A stretch of DNA of 64,000 nucleotides from Butyrivibrio sp. VCD2006 (GCF_000423925.1 NZ_AUIX01000002.1:186001-250000); one strand, 5' to 3'. Positions 44,568-53,894 are shown, numbered from the stretch's first letter. Program-made: numbers and translations. Notes: generated from the sequence alone by a model not told the origin.

Positions 44568-45050
44568 ATGATTAGTGTAATAGTTTTGGTAATGATATGT
44601 TTGGGGTTTCTTTTTGCTTCTATTATGGCAGGAAAAGCTGAGCCATCAGCTAAAACCAGGAAAGTAACTGATGGAATCAGAAAACTTTTATTAGCTGCTC
44701 CGGTCATAGTAGCTCTTATCTTCGCTGTGCTTTTTTGCACAGTCTTAAAAGGACGATTGATAGAGAGAACTTCGCATGCACTTATAGTTCTTTGCTTATG
44801 GCTTTATGGAAGCGCTTTTTATGTTAATGTCCTAAAATTCTTCAAAAACAAAAGCATATTGATTTTAAGTATCCTGTGGATGATCGTGTCAGTTGCATTT
44901 GCGATATTCCTTACACCTTTGGACAGATACTGCGATGTTATGTTTGCATCTATTCATGAGTTTACTTATGTTTTGGGCGGCGTAATGATCGCTCTTTGGT
45001 ATTTTGCTATTGTTAGAAACCATGGGAGTCAAACCAGAGTGTGTGAATGA
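44568..45050 (+). CDS. integral membrane protein, four or five spans
   Basis: The 160-residue protein has hydrophobic segments at about 2-20, 41-60, 69-85, 95-115 and 133-152. No family is recognised. Its ribosome binding site GGAGGG lies inside the previous gene, so the two are translationally coupled. A repeat array starts 20 bases after its stop. Confidence 0.7.
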   Translation: MISVIVLVMICLGFLFASIMAGKAEPSAKTRKVTDGIRKLLLAAPVIVALIFAVLFCTVLKGRLIERTSHALIVLCLWLYGSAFYVNVLKFFKNKSILILSILWMIVSVAFAIFLTPLDRYCDVMFASIHEFTYVLGGVMIALWYFAIVRNHGSQTRVCE

Positions 45051-45069
45051 AGTTAAAGTTCAAAATTTA

Positions 45070-45475
45070 CAAAAAGTCGTGCAGCCGGACAAGCTTCATA
45101 GAGTAAATGCTACACGACAAAGCTTGATATTTGTGAAAAGACGTGCAGCCGGACAAGCTTCATAGAGTAAATGCTACACGACAAAGCTTAATATTTGTGA
45201 AAAGACGTGTAGACGGACAAACTTTAGAGAGTAAAACCTACATGTCAAAATGAATAATTTGAAAAAAGACATGTAATCCTATATGCCCTATAAGAGGAAT
45301 ACTACTTGTCAAAGATAACAATCAGCAACAAGGCAAGTAGTTCGACACGCCCCATAAGAGGAATACTACTTGCCCAAAGATGAGAATCAGCAAAAAGACA
45401 AGTAGTCAGGCACGTCCCATAAGAGAAATACTACTTGTCCAAATTCAAACTTTATAGAAAGACAAGTAACCCACG
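45070..45475. repeat. 64-bp palindromic tandem array (array A)
   Basis: Seven units start at about 45076, 45140, 45204, 45268, 45332, 45397 and 45461, a 64-bp period with one 65. Each unit has a left arm and a matching right arm about 40 bp apart. Arms change along the array: GTCGTGCAGC with GCTACACGAC first, then GACGTGTAG, GACATGTAA, GGCAAGTAGT with ACTACTTGCC, and GACAAGTAGT with ACTACTTGTC. The complementary arm changes too. No coding potential was seen in the gap 45051-45516. Confidence 0.92.
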
Positions 45476-45516
45476 AACTACAACATAGTTATTTAGAGGA
45501 AAATTGAAGAAACACC

Positions 45517-46476
45517 ATGCTAGAAGATTCAATTTTTATAGAGGCAATTAAAAATGGCAATTTAGATGTAATTCGGCAATTCCCCAAGGCGGATCTTCAT
45601 AATCACTTCGTCCTTGGCGGATGCAGAGAATTCATCCAATCTAAAACAGGCTATGAAATTAAACCTATATCAAAAACACTAAGCTCCATGAGCGAGATGG
45701 ACGCCTGGAGTGCACAGTATATTGGCAATCGCTTTAACAGTACGGAGGGGCGAAGGCTCCTGATTGAGGCAACCTTCGAGCAGGCAAGAAAAGACGGAGT
45801 AACCATATTGGAAATCGGTGAAGACGTATGGGGACTTGGCGCTTTTTTCCATGACGATATAGAAGAGCTGATTGCGGCATTTCAGGAAGCAAACGCAAAA
45901 ATCGCTTCTGAAATTGAATTGAGGTTACAGATCGGTCTATCCAGGCATTGCGGGATCGATTACCTGGAAGATTGCCTAAAGCACTTCTGGGGACATAAGG
46001 AGTTTTATTCCATTGACTTATATGGCGACGAAATGGCGCAGCCTATAGACAAGTTTATTCCAATCTATGAAAAGGCTGCTGAAAATGGCCTTGTTTTAAA
46101 GGCCCATGTAGGTGAATGGGGAACCGCGGAGGATGTAAGAACCGCTGTAGAATTGCTGCATTTACATGAAGTTCAACACGGCATAGCAGCAGTGCTGGAT
46201 GAAAGTGTTATTGATTATCTTGCTGAGAAAAAAATCAGGTTAAATATTACTCCTACAAGCAATGTCCTCTTAGGCAGAGTTTCCGATATGAAGGACCATC
46301 CCATAGCACAGTTATACAGAAAAGGAGTAGACGTAACCATAAACTCAGACGATGTACTGATTTTTGATTCTGATGTTTCAAAGGAATATTTACGACTGTA
46401 CCGGTCGGGGTGTTTGACAGCTGAGGAGCTGAACGACATTCGATTGAATGGACTTAAGGAAAGAGTGCTCGTATGA
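45517..46476 (+). CDS. adenosine-deaminase-superfamily hydrolase
   Basis: The 319-residue metal-dependent TIM-barrel protein has HNH (residues 28-30) on strand 1, HVGE (197-200), HG (221-222) and SDD (277-279), matching the zinc ligands and catalytic Glu and Asp of adenosine deaminases. It is shorter than typical Add and the substrate loop differs, so another aminohydrolase substrate, such as adenine or a modified nucleoside, is possible. It follows repeat array A. Confidence 0.85.
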   Translation: MLEDSIFIEAIKNGNLDVIRQFPKADLHNHFVLGGCREFIQSKTGYEIKPISKTLSSMSEMDAWSAQYIGNRFNSTEGRRLLIEATFEQARKDGVTILEIGEDVWGLGAFFHDDIEELIAAFQEANAKIASEIELRLQIGLSRHCGIDYLEDCLKHFWGHKEFYSIDLYGDEMAQPIDKFIPIYEKAAENGLVLKAHVGEWGTAEDVRTAVELLHLHEVQHGIAAVLDESVIDYLAEKKIRLNITPTSNVLLGRVSDMKDHPIAQLYRKGVDVTINSDDVLIFDSDVSKEYLRLYRSGCLTAEELNDIRLNGLKERVLV

Positions 46477-46524
46477 GTTAAAGATGAATGCCGGAAGAAT
46501 TACGAGAATTAAAGAGGGAACAAT

Positions 46525-47061
46525 ATGGAAAAATGGAAACAATTGGGGCGGGAATACATTATAAACAACAAGTGGGTTAAGCTTGCTAAAGACAAAGTAT
46601 TATTGCCGAATGGCCATAGCATGGATGATTTCTATGTTTTTGAAAAAAAGAATGTATCCATAATTGTGGCGATGGATGAGGACAATAATGTTCTGATTAA
46701 AAAGGAATATCGCTACCCTGTGGATGAATTTCTCTATGAGCTGCCGGGCGGAGTGATAGAGGATGGCAGTGCGCTTGATACTGCAAAAAGAGAGCTGCTT
46801 GAAGAAACAGGCTACGAATCTGACGATTGGACAAAGCTTCTTTCGGGATATGATTACCCCACCAAAGACACCAACATGGTAAACATATTTCTTGCAAGGA
46901 ACATAAGAAAAGTGAGTTCCCAAAAGCTGGAAGAATCCGAGGACATTGAATTTAAACTTGTTCCGTTTGAAGAAGCAATTGATATGTGTATCTCAAACAA
47001 GATAAAAGTAAATGGGACAATTGCAGGACTTTTGCTGGCTGAAAAATGTATCGCCAAATAA
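46525..47061 (+). CDS. Nudix hydrolase, ADP-ribose pyrophosphatase type
   Basis: The 178-residue protein contains the Nudix box GGVIEDGSALDTAKRELLEE plus TGYE (about 75-98), with the REUxEE catalytic helix. The fold around it (RYPVDEFLYELPGG before the box) matches ADP-ribose/NDP-sugar pyrophosphatases. It hydrolyses nucleoside diphosphate derivatives. Co-directional with its neighbours. Confidence 0.92.
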   Translation: MEKWKQLGREYIINNKWVKLAKDKVLLPNGHSMDDFYVFEKKNVSIIVAMDEDNNVLIKKEYRYPVDEFLYELPGGVIEDGSALDTAKRELLEETGYESDDWTKLLSGYDYPTKDTNMVNIFLARNIRKVSSQKLEESEDIEFKLVPFEEAIDMCISNKIKVNGTIAGLLLAEKCIAK

Positions 47062-47121
47062 GATTTTAGCCAAAAACAGAACAGATGATTATTTACAAAA
47101 CTATGAGTTAGGAGGAGATGA

Positions 47122-47685
47122 ATGAAAGCAAGGGAGTATTTGGATATTTTACATGTAGCTGAGAGATTAAAGGATACACCAAGGCATTGTACGACCACAA
47201 ACCGCAGAACGGAGAGTGTTGCTGAACATAGCTGGCGTATTTCGCTTATGGCATTTCTTTTAAAACACGAGTTTTCGGATTTGGATATAGACAAGGTTGT
47301 GAGCATGTGTCTGATCCACGACCTTGGAGAATGCTTTACCGGAGATATTCCGACTTTTATAAAAACGGACAATGATAGAGAGGTCGAGGATTCCCTTCTG
47401 AATAAGTGGGTAAAATCTCTTCCTGAGGAATTATCAAAGGATATAGCTGAGTTATACGAGGAGATGGATGCACAGGAGACAAAAGAGGCAAAGCTTTACA
47501 AAGCTCTTGATAAGCTTGAAGCGCTCATTCAGCACAATGAATCTCCGCTTGATACATGGGCTGATAATGAGTATGAGCTCAACAAAACATACGCTTTTGA
47601 TACAGTTGCGTTCTCCGACTGGCTCACAGAGCTGAGAAAAGAAATCTTGGATGATACGCTCAAAAAGATTGAAGCTGAAAAATAA
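47122..47685 (+). CDS. HD-domain phosphohydrolase, YfbR/HDDC2-like
   Basis: The 187-residue protein has an HD metal site: His36 in AEHSW, His66-Asp67 in LIHDLGE, and a downstream Asp at about 120. The HxxxE/HD..GE layout and length resemble YfbR/HDDC2 5'-deoxynucleotidases. Nucleotide turnover is likely, in line with the Nudix and deaminase neighbours. GGAGGAG precedes the ATG. Confidence 0.9.
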   Translation: MKAREYLDILHVAERLKDTPRHCTTTNRRTESVAEHSWRISLMAFLLKHEFSDLDIDKVVSMCLIHDLGECFTGDIPTFIKTDNDREVEDSLLNKWVKSLPEELSKDIAELYEEMDAQETKEAKLYKALDKLEALIQHNESPLDTWADNEYELNKTYAFDTVAFSDWLTELRKEILDDTLKKIEAEK

Positions 47686-47710
47686 ATACACGATGGATAG
47701 AGGTTCAAAA

Positions 47711-47860
47711 ATGGATGAGATAAAGCTTGCAGAGCCTACCGCTGAATATGCAGATGATTTGTGGGAATTCAGACAGGAAATTATAGAAGCTGATGCGGAT
47801 AGCGATGATCTGTCTGAGATACCTGCTGTGATAAGGGATGCTGAGAGTTGCGGAAAATAA
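47711..47860 (+). pseudogene. N-terminal GNAT fragment
   Basis: The fragment starts MDEIKLAEPTAEYADDLWEF, the usual opening of a GNAT subfamily, after AGAGG with a good distance, but stops after 49 residues before any acetyl-CoA motif. The rest was lost. The next gene begins 74 bases later. Confidence 0.75.
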
Positions 47861-47933
47861 TTTGAACATAATAATATACTCCCATGGTATTGAAACTGTA
47901 ACCAGTGATTTGAAAATGAAAAGAGGTTGGGAA

Positions 47934-48758
47934 ATGCAATCCTTCATAAGGCTAACGGATTTTAAGAAAGATGAACTGCTACAGATTTTCAAAATAGCGG
48001 ACAATATCGAAGAGTATAGAGGCTCTCTCGAAGGAAAAACAATAGTGATGTTTTTCCCCGCAAGCAGCATAAGAACAAGAGTTACCTTTGAAAAAGGCAT
48101 ATATCTTCTTGGTGGTCAGACAATACTTTTTGACCCTTCGACTTTAGACAAGAAGGAAGATATCAAAGATGTATGCGGGTATCTTCAAAACTGGGCTGAC
48201 GCTGTTATCGTGCGGTACAAGGACATCAATATGCTTGAAAAGATGTCCGCTGCCATGAATGTTCCCGTTATAAATGCCATGACTGACGACAATCATCCCT
48301 GCGAGATGATGTCTGATCTCTATGCTCTGTCGAAGCGGAGAACAAGCTATCTTGACGATGAATACTTGTTTGTCGGACCTTCGGGGAATATAGGAAAGGC
48401 ATGGAAGGAAGCATCAGAAGTCTTCGGCTTTTCTCTATCCCAGTGCAGCCCTGACGAATACGCGGTTCCGGGTGTAAGGCACAGTAACTCTTTACAAGAG
48501 GCCATTATAGGAAAAGATGTAGTCTGCACAGACTCCCTTTCTCAGGCCATCCTTAATGATTTTGAAGATTATCAGATTACGAAGGGCGTCTTAGAGCAGG
48601 CAAACAAAGGAGCAATCCTTAATCCATGTCCGCCCTTCTATCGCGGCGAAGAAGTATCCGCAGACGCAATTGATTCTGACTTTTTTGTTGGATATGAGTT
48701 TAAAGATAGTCTTTTGAAGGTGCAGCAGGCAATACTTATTTATTGCATGTCAAAATAG
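47934..48758 (+). CDS. carbamoyltransferase paralogue (ornithine carbamoyltransferase-like)
   Basis: The 274-residue protein has the two-domain transcarbamylase fold. The carbamoyl-phosphate loop reads SSIRTR (44-49) where OTCases have S-T-R-T-R. The HPxQ motif is HPCE (121-124), and the ornithine-binding HCLP is replaced by NPCPP (230-234). It is shorter than the usual 310-330 residues. Carbamoyl-phosphate binding is likely, but the second substrate is probably not ornithine. ATG 47934 follows AGAGG. No arg genes are near. Confidence 0.8.
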   Translation: MQSFIRLTDFKKDELLQIFKIADNIEEYRGSLEGKTIVMFFPASSIRTRVTFEKGIYLLGGQTILFDPSTLDKKEDIKDVCGYLQNWADAVIVRYKDINMLEKMSAAMNVPVINAMTDDNHPCEMMSDLYALSKRRTSYLDDEYLFVGPSGNIGKAWKEASEVFGFSLSQCSPDEYAVPGVRHSNSLQEAIIGKDVVCTDSLSQAILNDFEDYQITKGVLEQANKGAILNPCPPFYRGEEVSADAIDSDFFVGYEFKDSLLKVQQAILIYCMSK

Positions 48759-48762
48759 CTTT

Positions 48763-48885
48763 AACCAAATGGCCGTTTGGTTTTCAATTTGGTTATGAAA
48801 AAGTTATGGAATTATCATAAAATACAGGTTTTCGATAAATTATAATTAACGTGTAACACTATGCGAAAGGAAACATATAGTTACA
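48763..48885 (+). promoter_or_regulatory. stem-loop and -10 before the histidine kinase
   Basis: AACCAAA (48763-48769) pairs with TTTGGTT (48776-48782); it may end the upstream gene, though the T-run is short. TATAAT at 48841-48846 is a perfect -10 without a clear -35. Confidence 0.4.
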
Positions 48886-51800
48886 ATGGATTTAGATCTT
48901 ATCGAAAACGTCATAATGCTGATGGCGGCAATCATAGGATTGCTGCTTACTTTATATAAGTATCTAAAGATTCCTAAGCGCGGATGGTTCTACATTTCCG
49001 TGTTTTTCATGATGCACTTTTTAAGTGACTATTACTGGACTATTTATACCCTTGTTATTGGCAATAATCCGGATGTATCTGAGTTCATGGCCTATTTTGG
49101 CTGGAATGTGGGATATGCTGTTCTGTTGGTTGCGGTGCTAAATATGCGCCTTCCTGAGGTTAAGGGCTATTTTCATCCTCTGATGCTTATCCCTATTCCG
49201 ATAAATTTTATTCAATTTCTGATATATATTCCCTATGGCGGACTGATTAATAATATCTGGGAGGGTGGTCTTGCGACAGCCATAGCCTGCACTTGTATGC
49301 AGTCTTTGCTTTACTGGTACACTCACAGAAAAGATGGCTTCAGTTTCCCCTGGACTCACGGAGCAGGCCTTCTTTTTATCACATTCGAATATGGAATGTG
49401 GACCTCGTCATGCTTTGACTGGCCATTTCTTCCTTTCAGCATGTATTACATTTTTGCATTGTGCGAATCAGTTGTTCTTGTGCTCATTTCAAGGGCGATT
49501 TCCAAAGACTATGAAAATCGGGGGCTTCTTAACTATGAGAAAAGTGCTCTTGAAGCAAAACTCCAGCGGTATCTTCAGATAATTGTTTCCTCGATTGTAC
49601 TTTTTGGGTCAATCGGCGGCTATAATGTGGCTCTTCTTATGAAAAGAGCGTTTCCTGAGGGTGGTGGCGATAAGAATATCTATGGTTCGATTGCCATTAC
49701 ACTTTTTGGTATATCTATTCTTCTTGTCTCGCTGATTTTCATAGTGATAGTCATGACAGCAATGAAATACAAGAGGGATGAGGATCCGGCTAAGCACAAT
49801 TCTGCTATAGGAAAAATGCGCAGTAGGTTTGATTTTGTTTTCACCATACTTATAACGCTGGGGTTGATGATTTTTTCCGTGATATATACTTCAAGGCTTT
49901 TCTATAGTGTCTCAGTTGATGGGCTTATAGAGGATGGAGAATCAAAGGCCGGATCAATCGCTACGGATTTGGAAAACTATGTCGGAGTGGCCAGATCTGT
50001 TCTATGGGTTACAGCGGATACCGTTGAGCTTATGGTGAAAAACGGTCTGTCCAATGAGGAGATACTCGATTATATTGTCAGGCAGACGCAAAATCAGTCC
50101 GAGCAGTTCGACGAGAATTTTACAGGACTTTATGCGTATATAGACGGCGAATATATGGATGGCTCAGGATGGATACCACCTGATGACTACAATGTTGAAG
50201 TTAGGGACTGGTATAAATCTGCAGTAGATGCAAAGGGTGAGACCATCATTGTTTCGCCATATGTTGATGCCCAGACTCATTCAGTTGTATTAACAATATG
50301 TAAGCTTCTTGACGATGGAGGAAAAGAGGGAGACTACCATAAAAGGCAGGTTGTGGCTCTTGACCTTGTGGTAAATCACGTTCAGGAAATTACAGATAAT
50401 ATCAATATAAGCGGAAAAGGCTATGGAATGGTTGTAGGAAGTGATGGCATGATAATTTCCCATCATGACCACGAAAACAATGGCCAGAACATAATAGATA
50501 AATATGGAGAGGATCTGTTTAACTTGATCTCCGGCGCTGACAATGCTTCCGTGGAGGCTTCATTTGAAGGTGAGGCATATACTCTTTTCATACATGATGT
50601 CATAGGGCAGTGGTATGTAGTTATAGTCGTAAGTGATGCTGAGTTATATAAAGAGGTCTACTCACAGCTTGCAGTGAATATTGTTGTTTCACTGATCATT
50701 TTCGTACTCATTTCATTCTTCTATTATCTGAGCTATAAAACCGAGCAGATAAACAGCATAAAGGTGGAAGAGCTTAACAGAAACAGGCAAAAGCAGGAAT
50801 ATGAAGCGCAGGTTCTGATGCTTGAAAAGCAGTCGGCAGATGAGGCCAATAAGGCTAAGAGTCGTTTCCTTGCGGACATGTCCCATGAAATCCGCACACC
50901 GATAAATGCAATACTTGGCATGAATGAGATGGTGCTGCGACAGGCAAGAGATAAGAGTATCGTTAATTATTCCAGAAATATCAGAATCTCAGGAAACAAT
51001 CTGCTGCAGATAATAAACAGCATTCTCGATTTTTCCAAAATCGAAGACGGCAAAATGGAAATCATTCCGGTTCCTTATAGCCTTGGAAAAGAGATAATCT
51101 ATTTAGAGAGCTCAATTCGTGAAAGAGCAGAGGGAAAAGGACTGGAATTTATAGTTGATGTGGATCCTTCACTCCCAAAGATGCTTTACGGAGATGACGC
51201 AAGAGTAAATCAGATCATCATGAATTTACTTACCAATGCTGTGAAATACACGCATGAGGGATCTGTCAGATTCTCTGTCAGCTCCAGGAAAATTGAGGGA
51301 GACAACATACTTCTATATGTTGAAGTCAGGGATACCGGTATTGGAATCAAAGAAAGCGATATGGGTAAGCTGTTTGAATCCTTCGAGCGTCTTGACCAGG
51401 TTAAAAACCGCAATATCGAGGGCACTGGCCTTGGAATGCCTATTACTACGAGCCTTCTTAAACTCATGGGAAGTGAGCTTAAGGTTGAGAGCGTATATGG
51501 AGAGGGCTCGGTTTTCAGTTTTGAATTATGGCAGAAAATCGAGGATGCTGCGCCTCTTGGCGATTACACTATCGCGGTAGTGGATGTGGCAGAGGATTTT
51601 GAGGAAGAGGATTATCTCTATGCACCTGATGCACGTATTCTCGTGGTGGATGATACCAGGATGAACCTGCTCGTGGTGACAAGTCTTCTCGAGCGTACAG
51701 GTATTGCTATTGATACTGCAATCAGTGGAAAGGATGCTATAGCGCTTGCAGATAAGAACAGGTATGATTTGATCATTCTTGACCAGCGCATGCCTGTAAT

Positions 51801-52449
51801 GGATGGAACCCAGACCCTCGCTGCCATACGCTCCTTAGAAAATCATATGAATCTGGAGACACCTGTTGTCTGCTTCACCGCAGACGCTATAAGAGGTGCA
51901 AAGGAACGCATTCTTGCGGATGGTTTCCAGGATTATCTGTCCAAGCCTGTAAAGGGAATAGATCTTGAAAATATGATCCGCAAATATCTTCCTTCAGAGT
52001 TTATCAAGAGTCCGCCTGTGACAGAAGAAAATGATGAAGCCGTTATCGAGTTTGCCGGATCAACATCTATGGTTGAAAAACTGTCCGAAGCTGGCTGTGA
52101 TACTGAAAATGCAATGGATTTTTGCGGCGGTGAAGAGGAGTTCTATCGTGAGATACTTGAAGACTATTTGAATTCTGCAGATGAACGCAAGGAAAAGATA
52201 GCTGAGGCTTACAAAGCAAAAGATTGGAAAAACTATTCCATATACATTCATGCGCTAAAGAGTTCCTCCAGGACTATCGGTTTTAACAGGCTTTCCGAAT
52301 TCGCAAAGGAGCTCGAAGCTGCCGCAACTGCTAATGATGAAGATGAGATTAACAGGCAGCATGATACTGTAATGGCAATGTTTGATGAGGTTTTAGCTGT
52401 TATACATGATTGTTGTTATGACGATGCGGCATCTGATAAACTTAGATAG
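48886..52449 (+). CDS. hybrid sensor histidine kinase with REC and Hpt domains
   Basis: The 1187-residue protein reads from the N-terminus: seven or so membrane segments (about 5-240), a further span near 310-330, an extracytoplasmic Cache-like sensor (about 340-580, with DYNVEVRDWYKSAV and a second half GKGYGMVVGSDG), and a span near 590-612. A linker coiled coil leads to HisKA with His667 in DMSHEIRTP, HATPase with NAVKYTHEG, DTGIGI and GTGLGM, a receiver with Asp966 in LILDQRMP, and Hpt with His1122 in YIHALKSSSR. This is a complete internal phosphorelay. No partner regulator is adjacent. The signal is unknown. Confidence 0.93.
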   Translation: MDLDLIENVIMLMAAIIGLLLTLYKYLKIPKRGWFYISVFFMMHFLSDYYWTIYTLVIGNNPDVSEFMAYFGWNVGYAVLLVAVLNMRLPEVKGYFHPLMLIPIPINFIQFLIYIPYGGLINNIWEGGLATAIACTCMQSLLYWYTHRKDGFSFPWTHGAGLLFITFEYGMWTSSCFDWPFLPFSMYYIFALCESVVLVLISRAISKDYENRGLLNYEKSALEAKLQRYLQIIVSSIVLFGSIGGYNVALLMKRAFPEGGGDKNIYGSIAITLFGISILLVSLIFIVIVMTAMKYKRDEDPAKHNSAIGKMRSRFDFVFTILITLGLMIFSVIYTSRLFYSVSVDGLIEDGESKAGSIATDLENYVGVARSVLWVTADTVELMVKNGLSNEEILDYIVRQTQNQSEQFDENFTGLYAYIDGEYMDGSGWIPPDDYNVEVRDWYKSAVDAKGETIIVSPYVDAQTHSVVLTICKLLDDGGKEGDYHKRQVVALDLVVNHVQEITDNINISGKGYGMVVGSDGMIISHHDHENNGQNIIDKYGEDLFNLISGADNASVEASFEGEAYTLFIHDVIGQWYVVIVVSDAELYKEVYSQLAVNIVVSLIIFVLISFFYYLSYKTEQINSIKVEELNRNRQKQEYEAQVLMLEKQSADEANKAKSRFLADMSHEIRTPINAILGMNEMVLRQARDKSIVNYSRNIRISGNNLLQIINSILDFSKIEDGKMEIIPVPYSLGKEIIYLESSIRERAEGKGLEFIVDVDPSLPKMLYGDDARVNQIIMNLLTNAVKYTHEGSVRFSVSSRKIEGDNILLYVEVRDTGIGIKESDMGKLFESFERLDQVKNRNIEGTGLGMPITTSLLKLMGSELKVESVYGEGSVFSFELWQKIEDAAPLGDYTIAVVDVAEDFEEEDYLYAPDARILVVDDTRMNLLVVTSLLERTGIAIDTAISGKDAIALADKNRYDLIILDQRMPVMDGTQTLAAIRSLENHMNLETPVVCFTADAIRGAKERILADGFQDYLSKPVKGIDLENMIRKYLPSEFIKSPPVTEENDEAVIEFAGSTSMVEKLSEAGCDTENAMDFCGGEEEFYREILEDYLNSADERKEKIAEAYKAKDWKNYSIYIHALKSSSRTIGFNRLSEFAKELEAAATANDEDEINRQHDTVMAMFDEVLAVIHDCCYDDAASDKLR

Positions 52450-52527
52450 AACGTATCGCGATGATCGTATCTATCGTATTTGGCAGGACTAAGGAAGATA
52501 TGAAACTGCGTTTATGGAGGAGGGAAA

Positions 52528-52929
52528 ATGAAAAAGGAAGAATTGACGATAAACGTCAGAATTACAGGGGTTAACGAAGTAAAAGGACATGTGGGAACCG
52601 CAAGGATGATACTCTTTGACGGGGATGTCGACTGCGATAATTTTAAAGGGAAAATCCTTCCCGGAGGCGTAGACACTCAGAAAGAGATACCTGGAGAGAC
52701 CTTTAAACTATCTGCAAGATATGTTCTTGAGGGCACCGATTTTGAAGGAAAGGAATGCCATATTTTTATAGAAAATAACGGCGAGCTTGGCGAAGACGGA
52801 AGCCTTCACACAGTTCCTAAAGTGTTTACAGACAGTGAAGCTCTTTCGTACCTTGAGAATAAGGATCTTTTCGGAACAATTGAGGATATTGAAGGTGGCG
52901 TGAGGATTCACATCTTTTCTGAGGGGTAA
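52528..52929 (+). CDS. DUF3237-like small protein
   Basis: The 133-residue protein is a beta-rich chain with GTARMILFDGDVDCDNFKGK and LPGGVDTQ followed by LSARYVLEGTDFEG and IFIENNGELG, a layout like the DUF3237 fold. Function is unknown; the family may bind small ligands. GGAGGAGGG precedes the start. It follows the histidine kinase but with an 78-bp gap. Confidence 0.7.
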   Translation: MKKEELTINVRITGVNEVKGHVGTARMILFDGDVDCDNFKGKILPGGVDTQKEIPGETFKLSARYVLEGTDFEGKECHIFIENNGELGEDGSLHTVPKVFTDSEALSYLENKDLFGTIEDIEGGVRIHIFSEG

Positions 52930-53048
52930 GAGTTAATAAGATTTATCTGGTAAGCAGGATTTATGAGATAGTTTGGATTTTAAGGTAAATTTTGCATATT
53001 TAGAGTTGACTAATTTACGTATTTTTGATAATTTTAATTTTGTGTTAC

Positions 53049-53198
53049 AAATCTAAAAGAAAGCGAGGTTAATCAAGATGTTTGGTGTAGCAAATAGAAA
53101 TTCAAATGAATACAGTATGATGACCTCGGTTTGTGCTTTCTGATTTTAGATTTTGATAAGCTGTCTTTAACCGTGGCTGATTGGCTGCGGTTTTTTTA
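53049..53198 (+). ncRNA. structured leader with small reading frame and terminator
   Basis: Arms at 53049-53069 (AAATCTAAAAGAAAGCGAGGT) and 53123-53153 pair as AAATCTAAAA with TTTTAGATTT, GAAAGC with GCTTTC, and CGAGGT with ACCTCG, with small bulges. The 3' arm lies in the end of a 21-codon frame, and the 5' arm contains its ribosome binding site. A second hairpin, AACCG/CGGTT (53169-53192) with seven T residues, follows as terminator. The arrangement is that of a translation-controlled attenuator. The next gene, a P-loop kinase at 53340, is the nearest possible target. No known riboswitch family is recognised. Confidence 0.5.
53078..53143 (+). CDS. 21-residue leader-like peptide
   Basis: The frame starts MFGVANRNSNEYSMM and ends TSVCAF. 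GAGG (53065-53068) lies nine bases before the ATG. That site is sequestered by pairing with the last codons of the frame (GACCTCGG). It has no cluster of a single amino acid, so it is not a classical amino-acid attenuator; SNEYSMMTSVCAF might stall ribosomes or be a product. It is too short for confidence on coding alone; the structure around it raises its credibility. Confidence 0.45.
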   Translation: MFGVANRNSNEYSMMTSVCAF

Positions 53199-53339
53199 TC
53201 GGTTTTGATGCAGTCCTCAAGGGATAACTACTCTGTGAGTTAGTGCATTTTCTTTTAAGACAAAATCCCACAACTTAAGGTTCCCATACAAAGCAATAGG
53301 CCGATTACGGCATTAATACAATTTTTTGGAGGTGACAAA

Positions 53340-53894
53340 ATGGCAAAAATAATATTCGTTTCAGGAGCTTGCGGCACCGGTAAATCAACATTTACGGATG
53401 CCTATGCAAGACACCTGGTAAATCAAGATAGAAAAACCGCATATGTGATTCATGGAGATGATTTCCATGCGGGATTTGTTGAGGTCGAAGATAAGGACGA
53501 TTTCTTTGTGAACGGAGAGGCTTCCGATCAGGTGCAGTGGGAGGATATTCTTAAGTTCAACTGGGATTGCATAATTGCAACAGCTGACAGGGCACTTAAG
53601 GACGGGATGGATGTCCTGATTGACTATGTGATTGAGAACGAATTTTCCAGAGTTAAGGCACTTGCTGAATCGAACAATGCAGAGCTCTACTACATTGTCA
53701 TTACTGCTGATGAAGACGAGCTTGAAAGAAGAATCCGCATCCGTGGTGATCTGGACATGATCGAGAGAGCTAAGTTTTTAAAAAGAGAACTTGATGCAAT
53801 GCCGGAAAACGCAGGCCACATTTATGACAACACAGAGAAATCCACGGAGGATATGATTAAAGAAATTGAGCTGAAGAAATATAAAATTGTTTAA
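53340..53894 (+). CDS. P-loop small-molecule kinase
   Basis: The 184-residue protein opens MAKIIFVSGACGTGKSTFTD with Walker A GACGTGKST (about 9-17). HGDDFHAGF after strand 2 and the lid-like IRGDLDMIERAKF suggest a gluconate/shikimate-kinase-like or CPT-like enzyme. Strong GGAGG precedes the ATG. Substrate unknown. It may be controlled by the structured leader at 53049-53198. Confidence 0.88.
   Translation: MAKIIFVSGACGTGKSTFTDAYARHLVNQDRKTAYVIHGDDFHAGFVEVEDKDDFFVNGEASDQVQWEDILKFNWDCIIATADRALKDGMDVLIDYVIENEFSRVKALAESNNAELYYIVITADEDELERRIRIRGDLDMIERAKFLKRELDAMPENAGHIYDNTEKSTEDMIKEIELKKYKIV

Noticed and set aside
45070..45475. CRISPR array
   Set aside because: Period is regular but the spacers are not unique sequence; loops are shared and arms covary, and no cas genes are present. 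The same applies to arrays at 34974, 56405 and 63670.
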